Part shown: one piece after another, positions 56,277 through 64,000 of the stretch
Position numbering within the stretch: position 1 is the stretch's first letter
Layout: the number at the start of each line of letters is the position of its first letter
Origin: Acrocarpospora corrugata
GTDB taxonomy: Bacteria > Actinomycetota > Actinomycetes > Streptosporangiales > Streptosporangiaceae
DNA: 64,000 nucleotides
Assembly (NCBI RefSeq): GCF_009687845.1
Contig: NZ_BLAD01000040.1
Location: forward strand, 159,666-223,665
Direction of reading: 5' to 3'
Notes under the pieces: model-generated
The model's input: the letters and a program-made list of their open reading frames with translations, nothing else
Databases searched by the model: none
Told to the model about the DNA's origin: nothing
Made by a program: the position numbers and the translations under genes

Positions 56277-57569
56277 TCAGGGTGTGCCGTTGGCGCCGCA
56301 CTTGATGATCGGGCGGATGCAGTCGCGGACGCGGCGTTCCATCTCGGCGACCGGCCAGGCGTTGAAGAAGTCGCCGTGCATGGTGAAGCCGGGGCCGGAG
56401 GCCAGGCGGAAGGTCGCTGGGCTGCCGTTGACGGGGTAGCGGAGGACCTGCCGGAGTTTGGGTACCGGGACGGGGTGGGAGGCGGGGCAGTCACCGTTGA
56501 CCGGGTAGGCCATGTGGCTCTTGTGGTCGGGTGAGTCCAGGGTCGTTCCGTTCCAGCACTGCGGGAAGTCCAGATAGGACTCCATCATGGTGCCGGCGGG
56601 GCAGGTCACGAAGTCCTTGCTCGGTGGCACCTGGCCGGCGTGCAGGCAGGACCAGCGGGCGGTGGAGGTCGCGTCCGGCGCGGTGGCCTTGGCGTTGCCG
56701 GCCACGATCCGCAGGCCGAGCGGGATCGGCTGGGTGCGGGCGATCACGTCGTCCCGTACGCCTTCGCCCAGGTAGTAGAAGGTAGTGCCGGTCGGTTCGA
56801 CGGGGACGTTGTTGACGTACAGGGTGGGCACCCAGTACGAGGACAGGTCGGTCGACGGGTTGCAGTTGGTGGGCGCGTTCTGCAGGTCGGTCAGGGTGGT
56901 GAAGGCGTTGGTCACCGTGCTGCCGAAGAAGCTGTGCATGTGCGAGCCGCCGGGCAGGTTGGGGGCCACGATCGGGTCGTCGGGCAGCCGGTGGCTGAAC
57001 GGGCAGTCGGCCAGGAATTCGGCCACCCGGACGATCGGGCCGCCGCCTCCGCCTCCCCCGCCGCCGGGACCGTTGACCTGGAACTCCCACAGCGAGACGC
57101 CGTACGCGGTGGCCTTGGCGGTGGCGTGCAGGCGGACGTAACGGCCGTTGCCGTTGACGTTGTACGTCTGGTTACCGCCGGTGCCGTTGGTGACGTTGTG
57201 GATGGTGGTCCACGCGTTGCCGTCGTTCGAGGTCTGGATGGTGAAGGACGTCGCGTACGCGGCTTCCCAGTTGAGCACGATCTGGTTGATCGCCTGGGCC
57301 GAGCCGAGGTCGACCCTGATCCACTGCGGGACCGAGAAGGCGCTCGACCAGCGGGTGCCGGCGTTGCCGTCCACGGCGGCCCCGGCCGGGGTTCCCGCGT
57401 TCTCGACCGAGGAGGCGAGCGTGGGCCGGCCCTGCGAGAGGACGGCGGCCGCGGCCGGCTGGGCGGTGGCGAACAGAGAGGTGACGAGCAGGGTGGTGGC
57501 CGCTGCGATCGTGGTGGCCAGACGTAAGCGGGTCCTGCCCGGGACACGGGCGCGGAAGGACATGGTCAT
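56277..57569 (-). CDS. Secreted discoidin (F5/8 type C) plus DUF1996 protein
   Basis: The 430-residue exported protein has a signal peptide (ATTIAAATTLLVTSLFATAQ, cleavage near PAAAA), an F5/8 type C/CBM32-like domain (LASSVENAGTPAGAAVDGNA, GTRWSSAFSVPQWIRVDLGS, YVRLHATAKATAYGVSLWEF), a nine-Gly linker, and DUF1996 (AEFLADCPFSHRLPDDPIV, HMHSFFGSTVTNAF, GRYV-like strands, NGDCPASHPVPVPKLRQVLR, FTMHGDFFNAW). DUF1996 proteins occur in fungi and actinobacteria and are linked to wall or polysaccharide surfaces. The ATG at 57569 follows GGAG. Three palindromes upstream suggest control by sugar-responsive LacI-family repressors. Confidence 0.85.
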   Translation of the reverse strand: MTMSFRARVPGRTRLRLATTIAAATTLLVTSLFATAQPAAAAVLSQGRPTLASSVENAGTPAGAAVDGNAGTRWSSAFSVPQWIRVDLGSAQAINQIVLNWEAAYATSFTIQTSNDGNAWTTIHNVTNGTGGNQTYNVNGNGRYVRLHATAKATAYGVSLWEFQVNGPGGGGGGGGGPIVRVAEFLADCPFSHRLPDDPIVAPNLPGGSHMHSFFGSTVTNAFTTLTDLQNAPTNCNPSTDLSSYWVPTLYVNNVPVEPTGTTFYYLGEGVRDDVIARTQPIPLGLRIVAGNAKATAPDATSTARWSCLHAGQVPPSKDFVTCPAGTMMESYLDFPQCWNGTTLDSPDHKSHMAYPVNGDCPASHPVPVPKLRQVLRYPVNGSPATFRLASGPGFTMHGDFFNAWPVAEMERRVRDCIRPIIKCGANGTP

Positions 57570-57663
57570 GCGAGCTCCAGGCATGGGCGGAACAGCCAGG
57601 GGGACACACGGGTCGCCGCCGCGTGCTGAGCCCGAGGCCGATTCCTCGGGAGGGCGAATGTCG

Positions 57664-57787
57664 GGGAGCGCTCCCTGCACGCAAAATGTCCCCTCTGCGC
57701 CGAACTTTTGTCAAGAGTTAAGTTAACTCTGATGTAATCAGACAACCCCTTTGCCACGGTCCAAAATCCAGCCGGAGAGCGCTCTCC
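57664..57787. promoter_or_regulatory. CebR-like and other palindromic operators upstream of the discoidin-DUF1996 gene
   Basis: GGGAGCGCTCCC (57664-57675) matches the core of the cellobiose repressor CebR site of Streptomyces. GGAGAGCGCTCTCC (57774-57787) is a related 14-bp palindrome, and a weaker copy, GGGAGCGCTTTC, occurs at 57951-57962. Between them GAGTTAAGTTAACTC (57715-57729) is a different dyad. All lie upstream of the minus-strand gene starting at 57569. Confidence 0.6.
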
Positions 57788-57979
57788 AGGGCGGGATCAG
57801 ATACCGATATTTCGGCTTTGACGTGTACTTATGACGTCAGGGCTGGGTGCGCTCGCCCGCCGGTTGTGCCCGTCCGGAGAAATCTTGCGCGGGTGTGAAC
57901 AGTGCAGAAGTGCTGTTGACACGGCCGTAACCCGGCGTCACCCTGATTCAGGGAGCGCTTTCTTCATGATCGAAAGGCG

Positions 57980-58729
57980 TCAGTCGCGTTCGGCCAGCCG
58001 GCCGGCGGCGTCGGCGGCGTCCAGTGCCTCGGCCTCCTCGGGGGTGGGGGCCGAGCCGCCGAGATGGGCGGGCTGCCACCAGACGCCCTCGGGGATCTCG
58101 GCGTACCCGCGCTGCGCCTTGTCCACCAGTTCGGACATGCGCCTGCGCAGCTCGACGGTGTGAGCCTCCATGTCCTCGCCCCGCTTGGGGTGCATGGGCT
58201 CGCCCAGCAGGATGGTGATCGGGATGTGCCGCTGGCCGAGCGCGCGCTTGCGGTCCTTGGTCCACAGCCGCTGGGTCCCCCACAGCGCGACCGGGATCAT
58301 CGGCGTGCCGGTGGCCGCCGCCATCCGCACCGCGCCGTTCTTGATGTCCTTGACCGTGAACGAGCGGCTGATCGTGGCCTCGGGGAAGATCCCGACGACC
58401 TCGCCCGCCTTAAGGGCGCGCAACGCCGCGACGTAGGCCCCCGCCCCCTCGGTACGGTCCACCGGGATGTGGTGCATGCCCCGCATCAGCGGCCCGGAGA
58501 TCTTGTTGTCGAAGACCTCCTTCTTCGCCATGAAACGCACCAGCCGCCGCGATGGGCGGGCTCCCAGCCCGGCGAAGATGAAGTCCAGATAACTCACGTG
58601 ATTGCTGACGAGCACGGCTCCGCCGGTCGTCGGAACGTGCCCGGATCCTTCGATGTGGATCTTCATGTCGAGCACCCTGAACAGCATCCGGGCGACCCCG
58701 ATAACCGGGGGGTACACGATCTCAGCCAT
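57980..58729 (-). CDS. 1-acyl-sn-glycerol-3-phosphate acyltransferase (PlsC-like)
   Basis: A 249-residue acyltransferase: catalytic VSNHVSYLDFIFAG (HX4D variant), membrane-near N-terminus (YPPVIGVARMLFRVLDMKIH), VGIFPEATISRSFTVKD (the FPEG-like block III), and RMAAATGTPMIPVALWGTQR (block IV). These enzymes add acyl chains to lysophosphatidate in lipid synthesis. The C-terminal 50 residues are Pro/Ala-rich. Start at 58729 was chosen because the frame upstream has no protein-like sequence and reaches into the TPP enzyme gene. Confidence 0.9.
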   Translation of the reverse strand: MAEIVYPPVIGVARMLFRVLDMKIHIEGSGHVPTTGGAVLVSNHVSYLDFIFAGLGARPSRRLVRFMAKKEVFDNKISGPLMRGMHHIPVDRTEGAGAYVAALRALKAGEVVGIFPEATISRSFTVKDIKNGAVRMAAATGTPMIPVALWGTQRLWTKDRKRALGQRHIPITILLGEPMHPKRGEDMEAHTVELRRRMSELVDKAQRGYAEIPEGVWWQPAHLGGSAPTPEEAEALDAADAAGRLAERD

Positions 58730-58746
58730 GCCAGAACCGTAACAGT

Positions 58747-60537
58747 TCAGTGCCCACGGAACGCCTCCTCCAGCCACCAGGAACCCCGGTTCGCGGCGAC
58801 CTTCGCGTCCACCAGCAGCGGGCGCGCGCGCGGGCCCTTGAGCCACTCGGCGATCCCGGCGAGATCCTCTTTGTGCCGTACGGTCAGCGCGTCGCAGCCG
58901 AAACCCCGGGCGATGGCGGCCAGGTCGGCGGGCGGGAACACCACCGTGTCGAGGGGCGATCCGTCGGGGCCGAAATGGTGGACCTCGGCGCCGTACGCCT
59001 CGTCGTCGTAGACGACGATCACCATGGGGAGGCCGAGGCGGACGACGGTCTCCAGTTCTGCGACGCCCATCAGGGCGCCGCCGTCGCCGAGCGCGGCGAC
59101 CGGGAGGCGGTCGGGGCGGGCCAGGGCCGCGCCGATGGCGGTGGCCAGGCCGAGGCCGATGGACTGGAAGGCCTGGGTGAAGACGAAACCGCACTCGTCG
59201 GGGACGTCCATGAACATCGCCGGGTATCCCATGAAATTTCCGGAATCGGTGGCGATGATGCGCTGGTCGGGGAGCAGGTCGTCCAGGCCGATGGAGAGCG
59301 TCCGGGGGTCGATGCGGCCGGAACCGGCGGGTGCCTTGGTCTCTTCCCGGATCGGCTCCTCGGCCAGCTCTTCGGTCGGCTCTTCGGGAGCGGACTTGCC
59401 TTCGAAAGCTCGCGAATCGCCGGAGCGGCCGTTCCCGGTGTCGCATATCTCACCGGTCCCCCAGTCCTCGTAAGGGACGTCGCGCCAGCGGCCTTCCCGG
59501 GCCAGGCGTTCGGCCAGCCTCGGCGAGCGGTAGCCCATCCGATAGGTCAGTACGGATCGCGGATCCAGCTGGTCCGCGGTCTGCCGCGCGACCGCGGCCA
59601 CGTCTCCGACCAGTCCCAGGGTCAGCGGCCGATGGACGCCGATCGCGGCAGCGTCCTGGTCGACCTGGACGACGGCGGTGTCCGGGCCGATCAGGGTGCC
59701 GTGCCGCATCGTCCACATGTTGAGCGCGCAGCCCCAGCCGACGATGAGGTCCGCGTCCATGATCAGCTCGGTGGCCAGCGGCGTGCCGAATCCGCCGCTG
59801 ATGTCCAGATCCCAGGTGCTCCCCCGGAACAGGCCCTTCGCGACGGCGGAGGTGGCCAGCAGCGCGCCCACCCGCTCGGCCAGCGCCACCAGCTCCGTCC
59901 GCGCCCGGCGCGCACCCCGCCCGGCCACGAACACCGGCCGCCGCGCCGCGAGGAGCATCTCCACGAACTGGTCGATCTCATCAGGCTGGGGTCCGCTCCC
60001 GGCGGACAGCTCCGGCAGCGTCACCAGCGCCTCGATGCCGCGGCTGACGATGTCCCCGGCGACCGGGGCCGCCTGCACGTCGAGGGGCAGGTTGAGCAGG
60101 ACCGTCCGGCCGGTCAGCGCGATCCGGTGCGCGTTGACCGTGTCCTCGACCGCGCTCCCGGCCGTGATCCTGATCGGCAGCGCTCCCACGGCGGTCGCCA
60201 GCGCCGCCTGATCCACGTAGAAGTTCGACCGCGGCGACGTCACCTCCCCCGCCAGGAGCAGCAGCGGGGTCCGGCTCTTGGCCGCCTCGGTGAGCCCGGT
60301 CAGCGCGTTGGTCAGCCCGGGGCCCTGGTGGACGGTGACCACGCCGACCTCGCCGCTCATTCGCGCGTACGCGTCCGCCATCGTGGCCGCGCCGCCCTCG
60401 TGGCGGGCCGCGACGTACCGCGCGCCCGCCGCCACCAGGGCGTTCGTCACGTGGAAGTTGCCGCTGCCCACCACGCCGAAGGCGGTCGTCACCCCGAGGC
60501 GGACCAGCGTGGCGCCGACGGCCTCGGCGACGTTCAC
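58747..60537 (-). CDS. Thiamine-diphosphate enzyme, acetolactate-synthase-like, with an acidic insert
   Basis: The 596-residue ThDP enzyme has AFGVVGSGNFHVTNALVAAG, RHEGGAATMADAYARMSGEV (catalytic Glu), QGPGLTNALTGLTEAAKSRT, and the ThDP-binding ALGDGGALMGVAELETVVRL ... VYDDEAYG. Between the central and C-terminal domains is an unusual ~45-residue Glu/Pro-rich insert (around residues 360-405; EEPTEELAEEPIREETK). It starts at a GTG that overlaps the cyclase stop (GTGA), so the two genes form one unit. Members of this group include acetolactate synthase and decarboxylases/lyases; no substrate can be assigned. Confidence 0.85.
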   Translation of the reverse strand: MNVAEAVGATLVRLGVTTAFGVVGSGNFHVTNALVAAGARYVAARHEGGAATMADAYARMSGEVGVVTVHQGPGLTNALTGLTEAAKSRTPLLLLAGEVTSPRSNFYVDQAALATAVGALPIRITAGSAVEDTVNAHRIALTGRTVLLNLPLDVQAAPVAGDIVSRGIEALVTLPELSAGSGPQPDEIDQFVEMLLAARRPVFVAGRGARRARTELVALAERVGALLATSAVAKGLFRGSTWDLDISGGFGTPLATELIMDADLIVGWGCALNMWTMRHGTLIGPDTAVVQVDQDAAAIGVHRPLTLGLVGDVAAVARQTADQLDPRSVLTYRMGYRSPRLAERLAREGRWRDVPYEDWGTGEICDTGNGRSGDSRAFEGKSAPEEPTEELAEEPIREETKAPAGSGRIDPRTLSIGLDDLLPDQRIIATDSGNFMGYPAMFMDVPDECGFVFTQAFQSIGLGLATAIGAALARPDRLPVAALGDGGALMGVAELETVVRLGLPMVIVVYDDEAYGAEVHHFGPDGSPLDTVVFPPADLAAIARGFGCDALTVRHKEDLAGIAEWLKGPRARPLLVDAKVAANRGSWWLEEAFRGH

Positions 60538-61307
60538 CTCTCGACCAGGGCCAGCACGCGCAGCGGACTGCCGGAGCCGCCGACGATCGGCAGCGGCGGA
60601 GCGACGACCACGGCTCCGGTGGCCGGCAGCCGGTCGAGGTTGCGCAACTGGGTGAGGCCGTACTTGCCCGCGCCGAGCAGGAAGGTGTGACACGGGAACG
60701 CCGGGTCGAAGGAGTGGGCCGCGCCCGCGTCGGTGCCGACAGTCTCCACGCCGACTCCGGCGATGGCGGTCTGTTCGGCCAGGTAACGGGCGCAGTCGAC
60801 GGAGATGCCCGGCGTGTGCGGGCCCGTCTCGTTGGCGTTCAGGAATTCGGCCTGGTCATGGGCGTACACGTCCCAGCCGGTTCGGTAGAGCAGCCAGCCG
60901 CCCTCCGGGAGCGGGCCGTGCTCCTTCTCCCAGGCCGTGACGTGGTCGATCTCCAGCAGGAAGTCAGGATTGGCGGCAGATTCGGCGGCGAAGTCGAGCA
61001 CGACGGCGGGGGCGAGGAAGCGGGACGGGGGCACCTGGGAGACGTCCTCGCCGTCGCGGGCGGTGATCCAGTGAATCGGGGCGTCGAAGTGGGTGCCGGT
61101 GTGCTCGCCGGTCGCGATGTTGTTCCAGTACCAGCCCGGACCGCGGTCGTCGTACCGGCTAATCTCCTGAAGCGTGAACGGGATCGTGTTGCCGAACGGC
61201 TCGGGCAGCATCAGGATCGGCGTCGAGCTCGCCAGTGGCGCGGTGAGGTCGACCACCTCAATCGAACCACCCTGAATACCCGCCACCAAATCCCGCAAAA
61301 CCGACAT
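60534..61307 (-). CDS. Cyclase-family (kynurenine-formamidase-like) metal hydrolase
   Basis: A 257-residue protein of the cyclase/KynB superfamily. The signature HTGTHFDAPIHWITARDG supplies His/Asp metal ligands, preceded by VVDLTAPLASSTPILMLPEP; VLDFAAE and GWLLYRTGWDVYAHD follow, then GVGVETVGTDAGAAH. Members hydrolyse amide or lactone bonds of small carbonyl compounds. Coupled to the ThDP enzyme, it probably acts on the same metabolite pool. First gene of the pair; the promoter lies in the 61.3-61.5 kb interval. Confidence 0.88.
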   Translation of the reverse strand: MSVLRDLVAGIQGGSIEVVDLTAPLASSTPILMLPEPFGNTIPFTLQEISRYDDRGPGWYWNNIATGEHTGTHFDAPIHWITARDGEDVSQVPPSRFLAPAVVLDFAAESAANPDFLLEIDHVTAWEKEHGPLPEGGWLLYRTGWDVYAHDQAEFLNANETGPHTPGISVDCARYLAEQTAIAGVGVETVGTDAGAAHSFDPAFPCHTFLLGAGKYGLTQLRNLDRLPATGAVVVAPPLPIVGGSGSPLRVLALVER

Positions 61308-61349
61308 AACCCCTCCAGCTGTTTACATGGCCGCGCCTTCGGCACGGCG

Positions 61350-61441
61350 GGCTTGGCCGCCCCTTAGCCGGTGTCTTCCCTCGTCACTCCGGCCGCTCCG
61401 CGACCTGCGTTCCTCAGTCCAGACACCGGCGCGGCCAAGCC
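61350..61441. repeat. Imperfect long inverted repeat
   Basis: GGCTTGGCCGC...CGGTGTC (61350-61375) is the reverse complement, with a 6-base interruption, of GACACCGGCGCGGCCAAGCC (61422-61441), separated by ~46 bases. It may act as a transcription stop for the leader or be a small remnant of mobile DNA; no coding is seen. Confidence 0.4.
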
Positions 61442-61491
61442 ATGTGCGTGTCCCCGATCTTCCTACAGCCGGTCCGTCACGGTACAGCCCA

Positions 61492-61509
61492 GATGAGAGT
61501 CTTCTCATC
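61492..61509. promoter_or_regulatory. Inverted repeat upstream of the two-component operon
   Basis: GATGAGAgtctTCTCATC, with 7-bp arms and a 4-base spacer. The same motif with one changed position per arm occurs at 63860-63877, upstream of the next gene, so it is a strong candidate for the response-regulator binding site. Confidence 0.6.
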
Positions 61510-61552
61510 GTGGGCTCAGGGTCTTCTCCTGGACCGGGCCGAGGATGGCCGG

Positions 61553-61804
61553 ATGAGTCGCCGGATGTCGGTTGTGGTGCTGCTGGTCGGGGCGGTCGCC
61601 GTCGCGTTCGCCTTCGTGGGGATCGTCTGGGCGGCCGGGACCGGTGACCCCGATCTGGGCGGTCCCGTGGTCGTTTCGGTCTCGCCGTCGGCCCGGAAGC
61701 CGGACAAGCTTGACGCGGTATCGACAGAGCGTGCGGATCCGGTCAAGCCTCCACCGCCGCAGCGGGGTGGGGATGACGATGATGAAGGCGATGACGACGA
61801 CTGA
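61553..61804 (+). CDS. Small membrane protein with acidic tail, first gene of the two-component operon
   Basis: An 83-residue protein with one membrane helix (MSVVVLLVGAVAVAFAFVGIVWAAG region) and a C-terminal Asp-rich tail (GGDDDDEGDDDD) that may bind cations. Proteins of this size placed before sensor kinase genes can be accessory sensors. ATG 61553 was chosen because the upstream extension to 61442 runs through the regulatory palindrome. It is 12 bases from the kinase start. Confidence 0.55.
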   Translation: MSRRMSVVVLLVGAVAVAFAFVGIVWAAGTGDPDLGGPVVVSVSPSARKPDKLDAVSTERADPVKPPPPQRGGDDDDEGDDDD

Positions 61805-61816
61805 TCGGGACGGCGG

Positions 61817-63184
61817 GTGAGCGCCCGCGCCCGGATCGTGGGCTGGATGCTGCTCCTGGTGGCGCTCGCCCTGTCGGTGTCCCTGTTCGCGACCTGGACG
61901 ATTCTGCTGGCCGGCCTCGACGACCGGGTCAACGCCGAACTCCGCAACGAGACCGCCAAACTCCGCTCGTACGCGGCGACCGTGGAGCGCACCGGCTGGA
62001 CGGTGTCCGAGCTCCTGGACTCCTACCTGGCGGTCAACGTGCCCGACCGGTGGGAGACGTTCTTCACCCTGGTCGACGGGCGCGCCGACTCGATCACCGG
62101 GATCACTCCCCCGATCCGGCTGGACCAGGACGAGGAGTTCGTCGGCGTCCTGGCCGAAGCCACCGTGGCCACCGCCGACCGCGTCGACACCGCCGCCGGG
62201 ACGGTGCGGTACGCCACCATTCCGGTGCGGGTGACCGGCGACGACCGTACCGGCCATTTCGTGGTGGCCATCTTCTACGACCGGCATCGCGAGGAGGTGG
62301 TCGAGGCGGTCAGGGTGCTCGCCTCCGCCGCCCTCGCGTCGCTCGCCCTGGCGGGCGGGGCCGGCTGGTTCGTGGCGGGCCGCGTCCTGGCCCCCGTCCG
62401 CCTGGTACGGCAGGCCGCCGCCCAGATCACCGACTCCTCCGACCTGACCCGCCGCCTCACGGTGACCGGCAACGACGACGTGGCCGCGCTGGCGGCCACC
62501 TTCAACCACATGCTGGACCGGCTGGAACGGGCGTTCGCCGCGCAACGCGAGTTCGTCGACGACGCCGGGCACGAGCTGCGCACGCCGATCACGGTGGTTC
62601 GCGGGCATCTGGAGCTGATGGGCGAGGACGACCGGGCCGAGACGCTCGCCCTGGTCGCGGACGAGCTGGCCCGGATGAACCGGATCGTCGAGGACCTGCT
62701 CACGCTGGCCAAGGCCGAGCAGCCGGACTTCCTGAAGCCGGAGGAGGTCGAGCTGGCGGATCTGACGGTGAGCGTGGTGGCGAAGGCGCGGGCGCTCGGG
62801 GATCGGCGGTGGCGGGTGGAGGAGGTGGCCGAGGAGCGGGTGCTCGCGGATCGGCAGCGGTTGACGCAGGCGCTGGTGCAGTTGACGGCGAACGCGGTGC
62901 GGCATACCGGGGTGGGGGATCTGGTGGCGGTGGGGTCTTCCGTGCGGGATGGGCTGGTACGGCTCTGGGTGCGGGACAGCGGGCCCGGGGTGAGGGCCGA
63001 GGATCGGGGGCGGATCTTCGAGCGGTTCGTGCGGGGCGGGAGCCGTACCGGGGAAGGGGCCGGGTTGGGCCTGGCCATTGTGCGGTCGATCGCGGAAGGG
63101 CATGGCGGCACGGTCGGGGTGGAGGAATCCCCCGGCGGCGGAGCCCTTTTTGTCATGAAATTTCCGGCTAAGGAGGTTGGGTGA
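61817..63184 (+). CDS. Sensor histidine kinase
   Basis: A 455-residue transmembrane kinase with two helices (MLLLVALALSVSLFATWTIL and LASAALASLALAGGAGWFVA) flanking an extracytoplasmic domain of ~130 residues, HAMP (RLVRQAAAQITDSSDLTRRL), HisKA (FVDDAGHELRTPITVVRGHL with the phospho-His) and HATPase (TANAVRHTGVGD, RDSGPGVRAEDRGRIFERFV, GAGLGLAIVRSIAEGH). It starts at a GTG and overlaps the response regulator start (GTGA). The signal is unknown; the extracytoplasmic domain has no known fold that I recognise. Confidence 0.93.
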   Translation: MSARARIVGWMLLLVALALSVSLFATWTILLAGLDDRVNAELRNETAKLRSYAATVERTGWTVSELLDSYLAVNVPDRWETFFTLVDGRADSITGITPPIRLDQDEEFVGVLAEATVATADRVDTAAGTVRYATIPVRVTGDDRTGHFVVAIFYDRHREEVVEAVRVLASAALASLALAGGAGWFVAGRVLAPVRLVRQAAAQITDSSDLTRRLTVTGNDDVAALAATFNHMLDRLERAFAAQREFVDDAGHELRTPITVVRGHLELMGEDDRAETLALVADELARMNRIVEDLLTLAKAEQPDFLKPEEVELADLTVSVVAKARALGDRRWRVEEVAEERVLADRQRLTQALVQLTANAVRHTGVGDLVAVGSSVRDGLVRLWVRDSGPGVRAEDRGRIFERFVRGGSRTGEGAGLGLAIVRSIAEGHGGTVGVEESPGGGALFVMKFPAKEVG

Positions 63185-63843
63185 ATCGCATTCTGATCGC
63201 GGAGGACGAGGAGCGGATCGCGTCCTTCCTGGAGAAAGGCCTCCGTGGCAGCGGATTTGTGACAACGGTGGTGAGTGATGGGCTGGCTGCTTATGAGAAC
63301 GCCCGCACCGGCGAGTTTGACCTGCTCATCCTGGACATCGGTCTACCAGTGAGCGACGGTTTCACCGTGCTACGACGCCTGCGCGAATCCCGGATCGGGA
63401 TCGCCGTCATCATCCTCACCGCCCGGGACAGCGTCGTCGACACGGTCGCCGGCTTAGAAGGTGGCGCCGACGACTACATAGCCAAACCTTTCGCCTTCGA
63501 AGAACTCCTCGCCCGGGTACGGCTCCGCCTGCGCTCCGACCGCCTCCCCGAGGTGACGGTGCTCAAGGCTGGCGAATTGACCCTCGACCTACGCACCCGC
63601 CGCGCCCACGCCGCCCACCGCTCAGTAGACCTGTCCACCCGAGAATTCGCCTTAGCCGAAGTCTTCTTCCGCCACCCCGACCAAGTCCTCACCCGCGAAC
63701 AACTACTCAGCCACGTCTGGGGCTTCGACTTCGACCCCGGTTCCAATGTCGTCGACGTCTACGTCCGCTACCTGCGCCGCAAACTAGGCCACGACCGCAT
63801 CGAAACCGTCCGAGGCACCGGCTACCGCCTGCGCGCCCAATAA
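63181..63843 (+). CDS. OmpR-family response regulator
   Basis: A 220-residue regulator: receiver IAEDEERIASFLEKGLRGSG, phosphoacceptor LLILDIGLPVSDGFTVLRRL, LTARD and ADDYIAKPFAFEELLARVR; then a winged-helix DNA-binding domain (LSTREFALAEVFFRHPDQVL, TREQLLSHVWGFDFDPGSNV, VDVYVRYLRRKLG). It is coupled to the kinase gene. The inverted repeats at 61492 and 63860 are the likely targets, implying autoregulation and control of the next gene. Confidence 0.95.
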   Translation: MNRILIAEDEERIASFLEKGLRGSGFVTTVVSDGLAAYENARTGEFDLLILDIGLPVSDGFTVLRRLRESRIGIAVIILTARDSVVDTVAGLEGGADDYIAKPFAFEELLARVRLRLRSDRLPEVTVLKAGELTLDLRTRRAHAAHRSVDLSTREFALAEVFFRHPDQVLTREQLLSHVWGFDFDPGSNVVDVYVRYLRRKLGHDRIETVRGTGYRLRAQ

Positions 63844-63859
63844 AACCCGCCAAAAGCCC

Positions 63860-63877
63860 GGTGAGAACCCTCTCACC
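63860..63877. promoter_or_regulatory. Second copy of the inverted repeat, upstream of the final gene
   Basis: GGTGAGAacccTCTCACC has the same design as the repeat at 61492-61509 (consensus GRTGAGA-N4-TCTCAYC). It lies ~80 bases before the next start codon and could also function as a hairpin. Confidence 0.55.
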
Positions 63878-63956
63878 AAGCCCTCACGGTCACCCCACCC
63901 CACTCCCGAATCCTGGAATCAGCCGCGAAAAGCGCCCAACCTTCCAGGAGCCGACA

Positions 63957-64000
63957 ATGACCGAAACCCTGCGCCCCACCCTCCTCGCCATGGCCCTCGC
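63957..64000 (+). CDS. Gene start cut by the window edge
   Basis: An ATG at 63957 follows AGGAG at good distance and opens METLRP-like codons (M-T-E-T-L-R-P-T-L-L-A-M-A-L). The product is not recognisable from 14 residues; a short N-region followed by a hydrophobic stretch would fit a membrane or exported protein. It is the probable target of the two-component system. Confidence 0.5.
   Translation, partial: MTETLRPTLLAMAL

Noticed and set aside
58750-60690. 646-codon open frame antisense to the ThDP enzyme (and similar frames antisense to the ABC importer and the formamidase-like gene)
   Set aside because: Composition is that of GC-rich antisense frames and the opposite strand carries clear conserved motifs.

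Overview
The window is high-GC DNA with actinomycete features throughout: a WhiB-free but partner-switching sigma network (SigB/F/G-type sigma factor, RsbW-like kinase, STAS protein, GAF-ANTAR protein and an RsbU-like protein), SARP and DUF5753 regulators, STAND/TPR proteins, F420/FMN-type luciferase-like enzymes, PaiB-like and PucR proteins. It looks like a chromosome segment of a filamentous actinobacterium, probably in or near Streptosporangiales. That placement is inferred from gene content only.

Layout. (1) 0-6.3 kb is a decay zone: a truncated regulator next to an IS5-type transposase relic, half a Rieske ferredoxin, a fragment of a BenE transporter, an ABC/sugar-kinase chimera, a decayed epoxide hydrolase and a frameshifted STAND NTPase. 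Two small genes there still look intact. (2) 7.9-12.4 kb (minus strand) is a SARP-headed operon: unknown protein, MauD-like thioredoxin-fold protein, Tat-exported cysteine-rich protein, six-helix membrane protein interrupted by an in-frame UGA, MauE-like membrane protein and a lipoprotein. (3) 12.5-16.6 kb holds a complete selenocysteine system: selC (tRNA-Sec, UCA anticodon), selB and selA on the same strand as the operon above, and selD divergent. An unexplained in-frame UGA followed by a plausible bacterial SECIS hairpin, directly downstream of a full sel locus, is the most interesting observation in the window. (4) 16.7-25.2 kb is mixed: ABC-F protein, a decayed membrane protein gene, a RelE/Phd toxin-antitoxin pair, a VOC protein, a LAR-repeat protein with a membrane partner, an SDR/TetR divergent pair, a secreted ricin-type lectin, MsrA and a small secreted protein.

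(5) 25.8-34.8 kb is a tightly overlapping catabolic operon (Dpp/Opp-type ABC importer, cupin, N,N-dimethylformamidase-like enzyme, ureohydrolase) with a divergent TetR regulator. (6) 35-43.2 kb contains AhpD, a second STAND/TPR NTPase translationally coupled to a tiny membrane protein that carries the same short glycine/asparagine motif as both STAND proteins, a tRNA-Pro(GGG), a PaiB-like protein and a large repeat-bearing protein with a deaminase-type zinc motif (candidate toxin/effector). (7) 43.2-49.6 kb is a stress block: membrane and acidic proteins, a CBS protein and the sigma-factor partner-switching module. (8) 49.7-54.4 kb: a GT4 glycosyltransferase and the PucR/proline dehydrogenase/P5C dehydrogenase locus. 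(9) 54.4-64 kb: a PIN/excisionase-like toxin-antitoxin pair, a DUF305 lipoprotein, a secreted discoidin-DUF1996 protein under CebR-like palindromes, a PlsC acyltransferase, a TPP enzyme with a cyclase, and a two-component system flanked by two copies of one inverted-repeat motif.

All calls come from reading the sequence; no database search was run. Many long antisense reading frames are GC-rich shadows and were left out.
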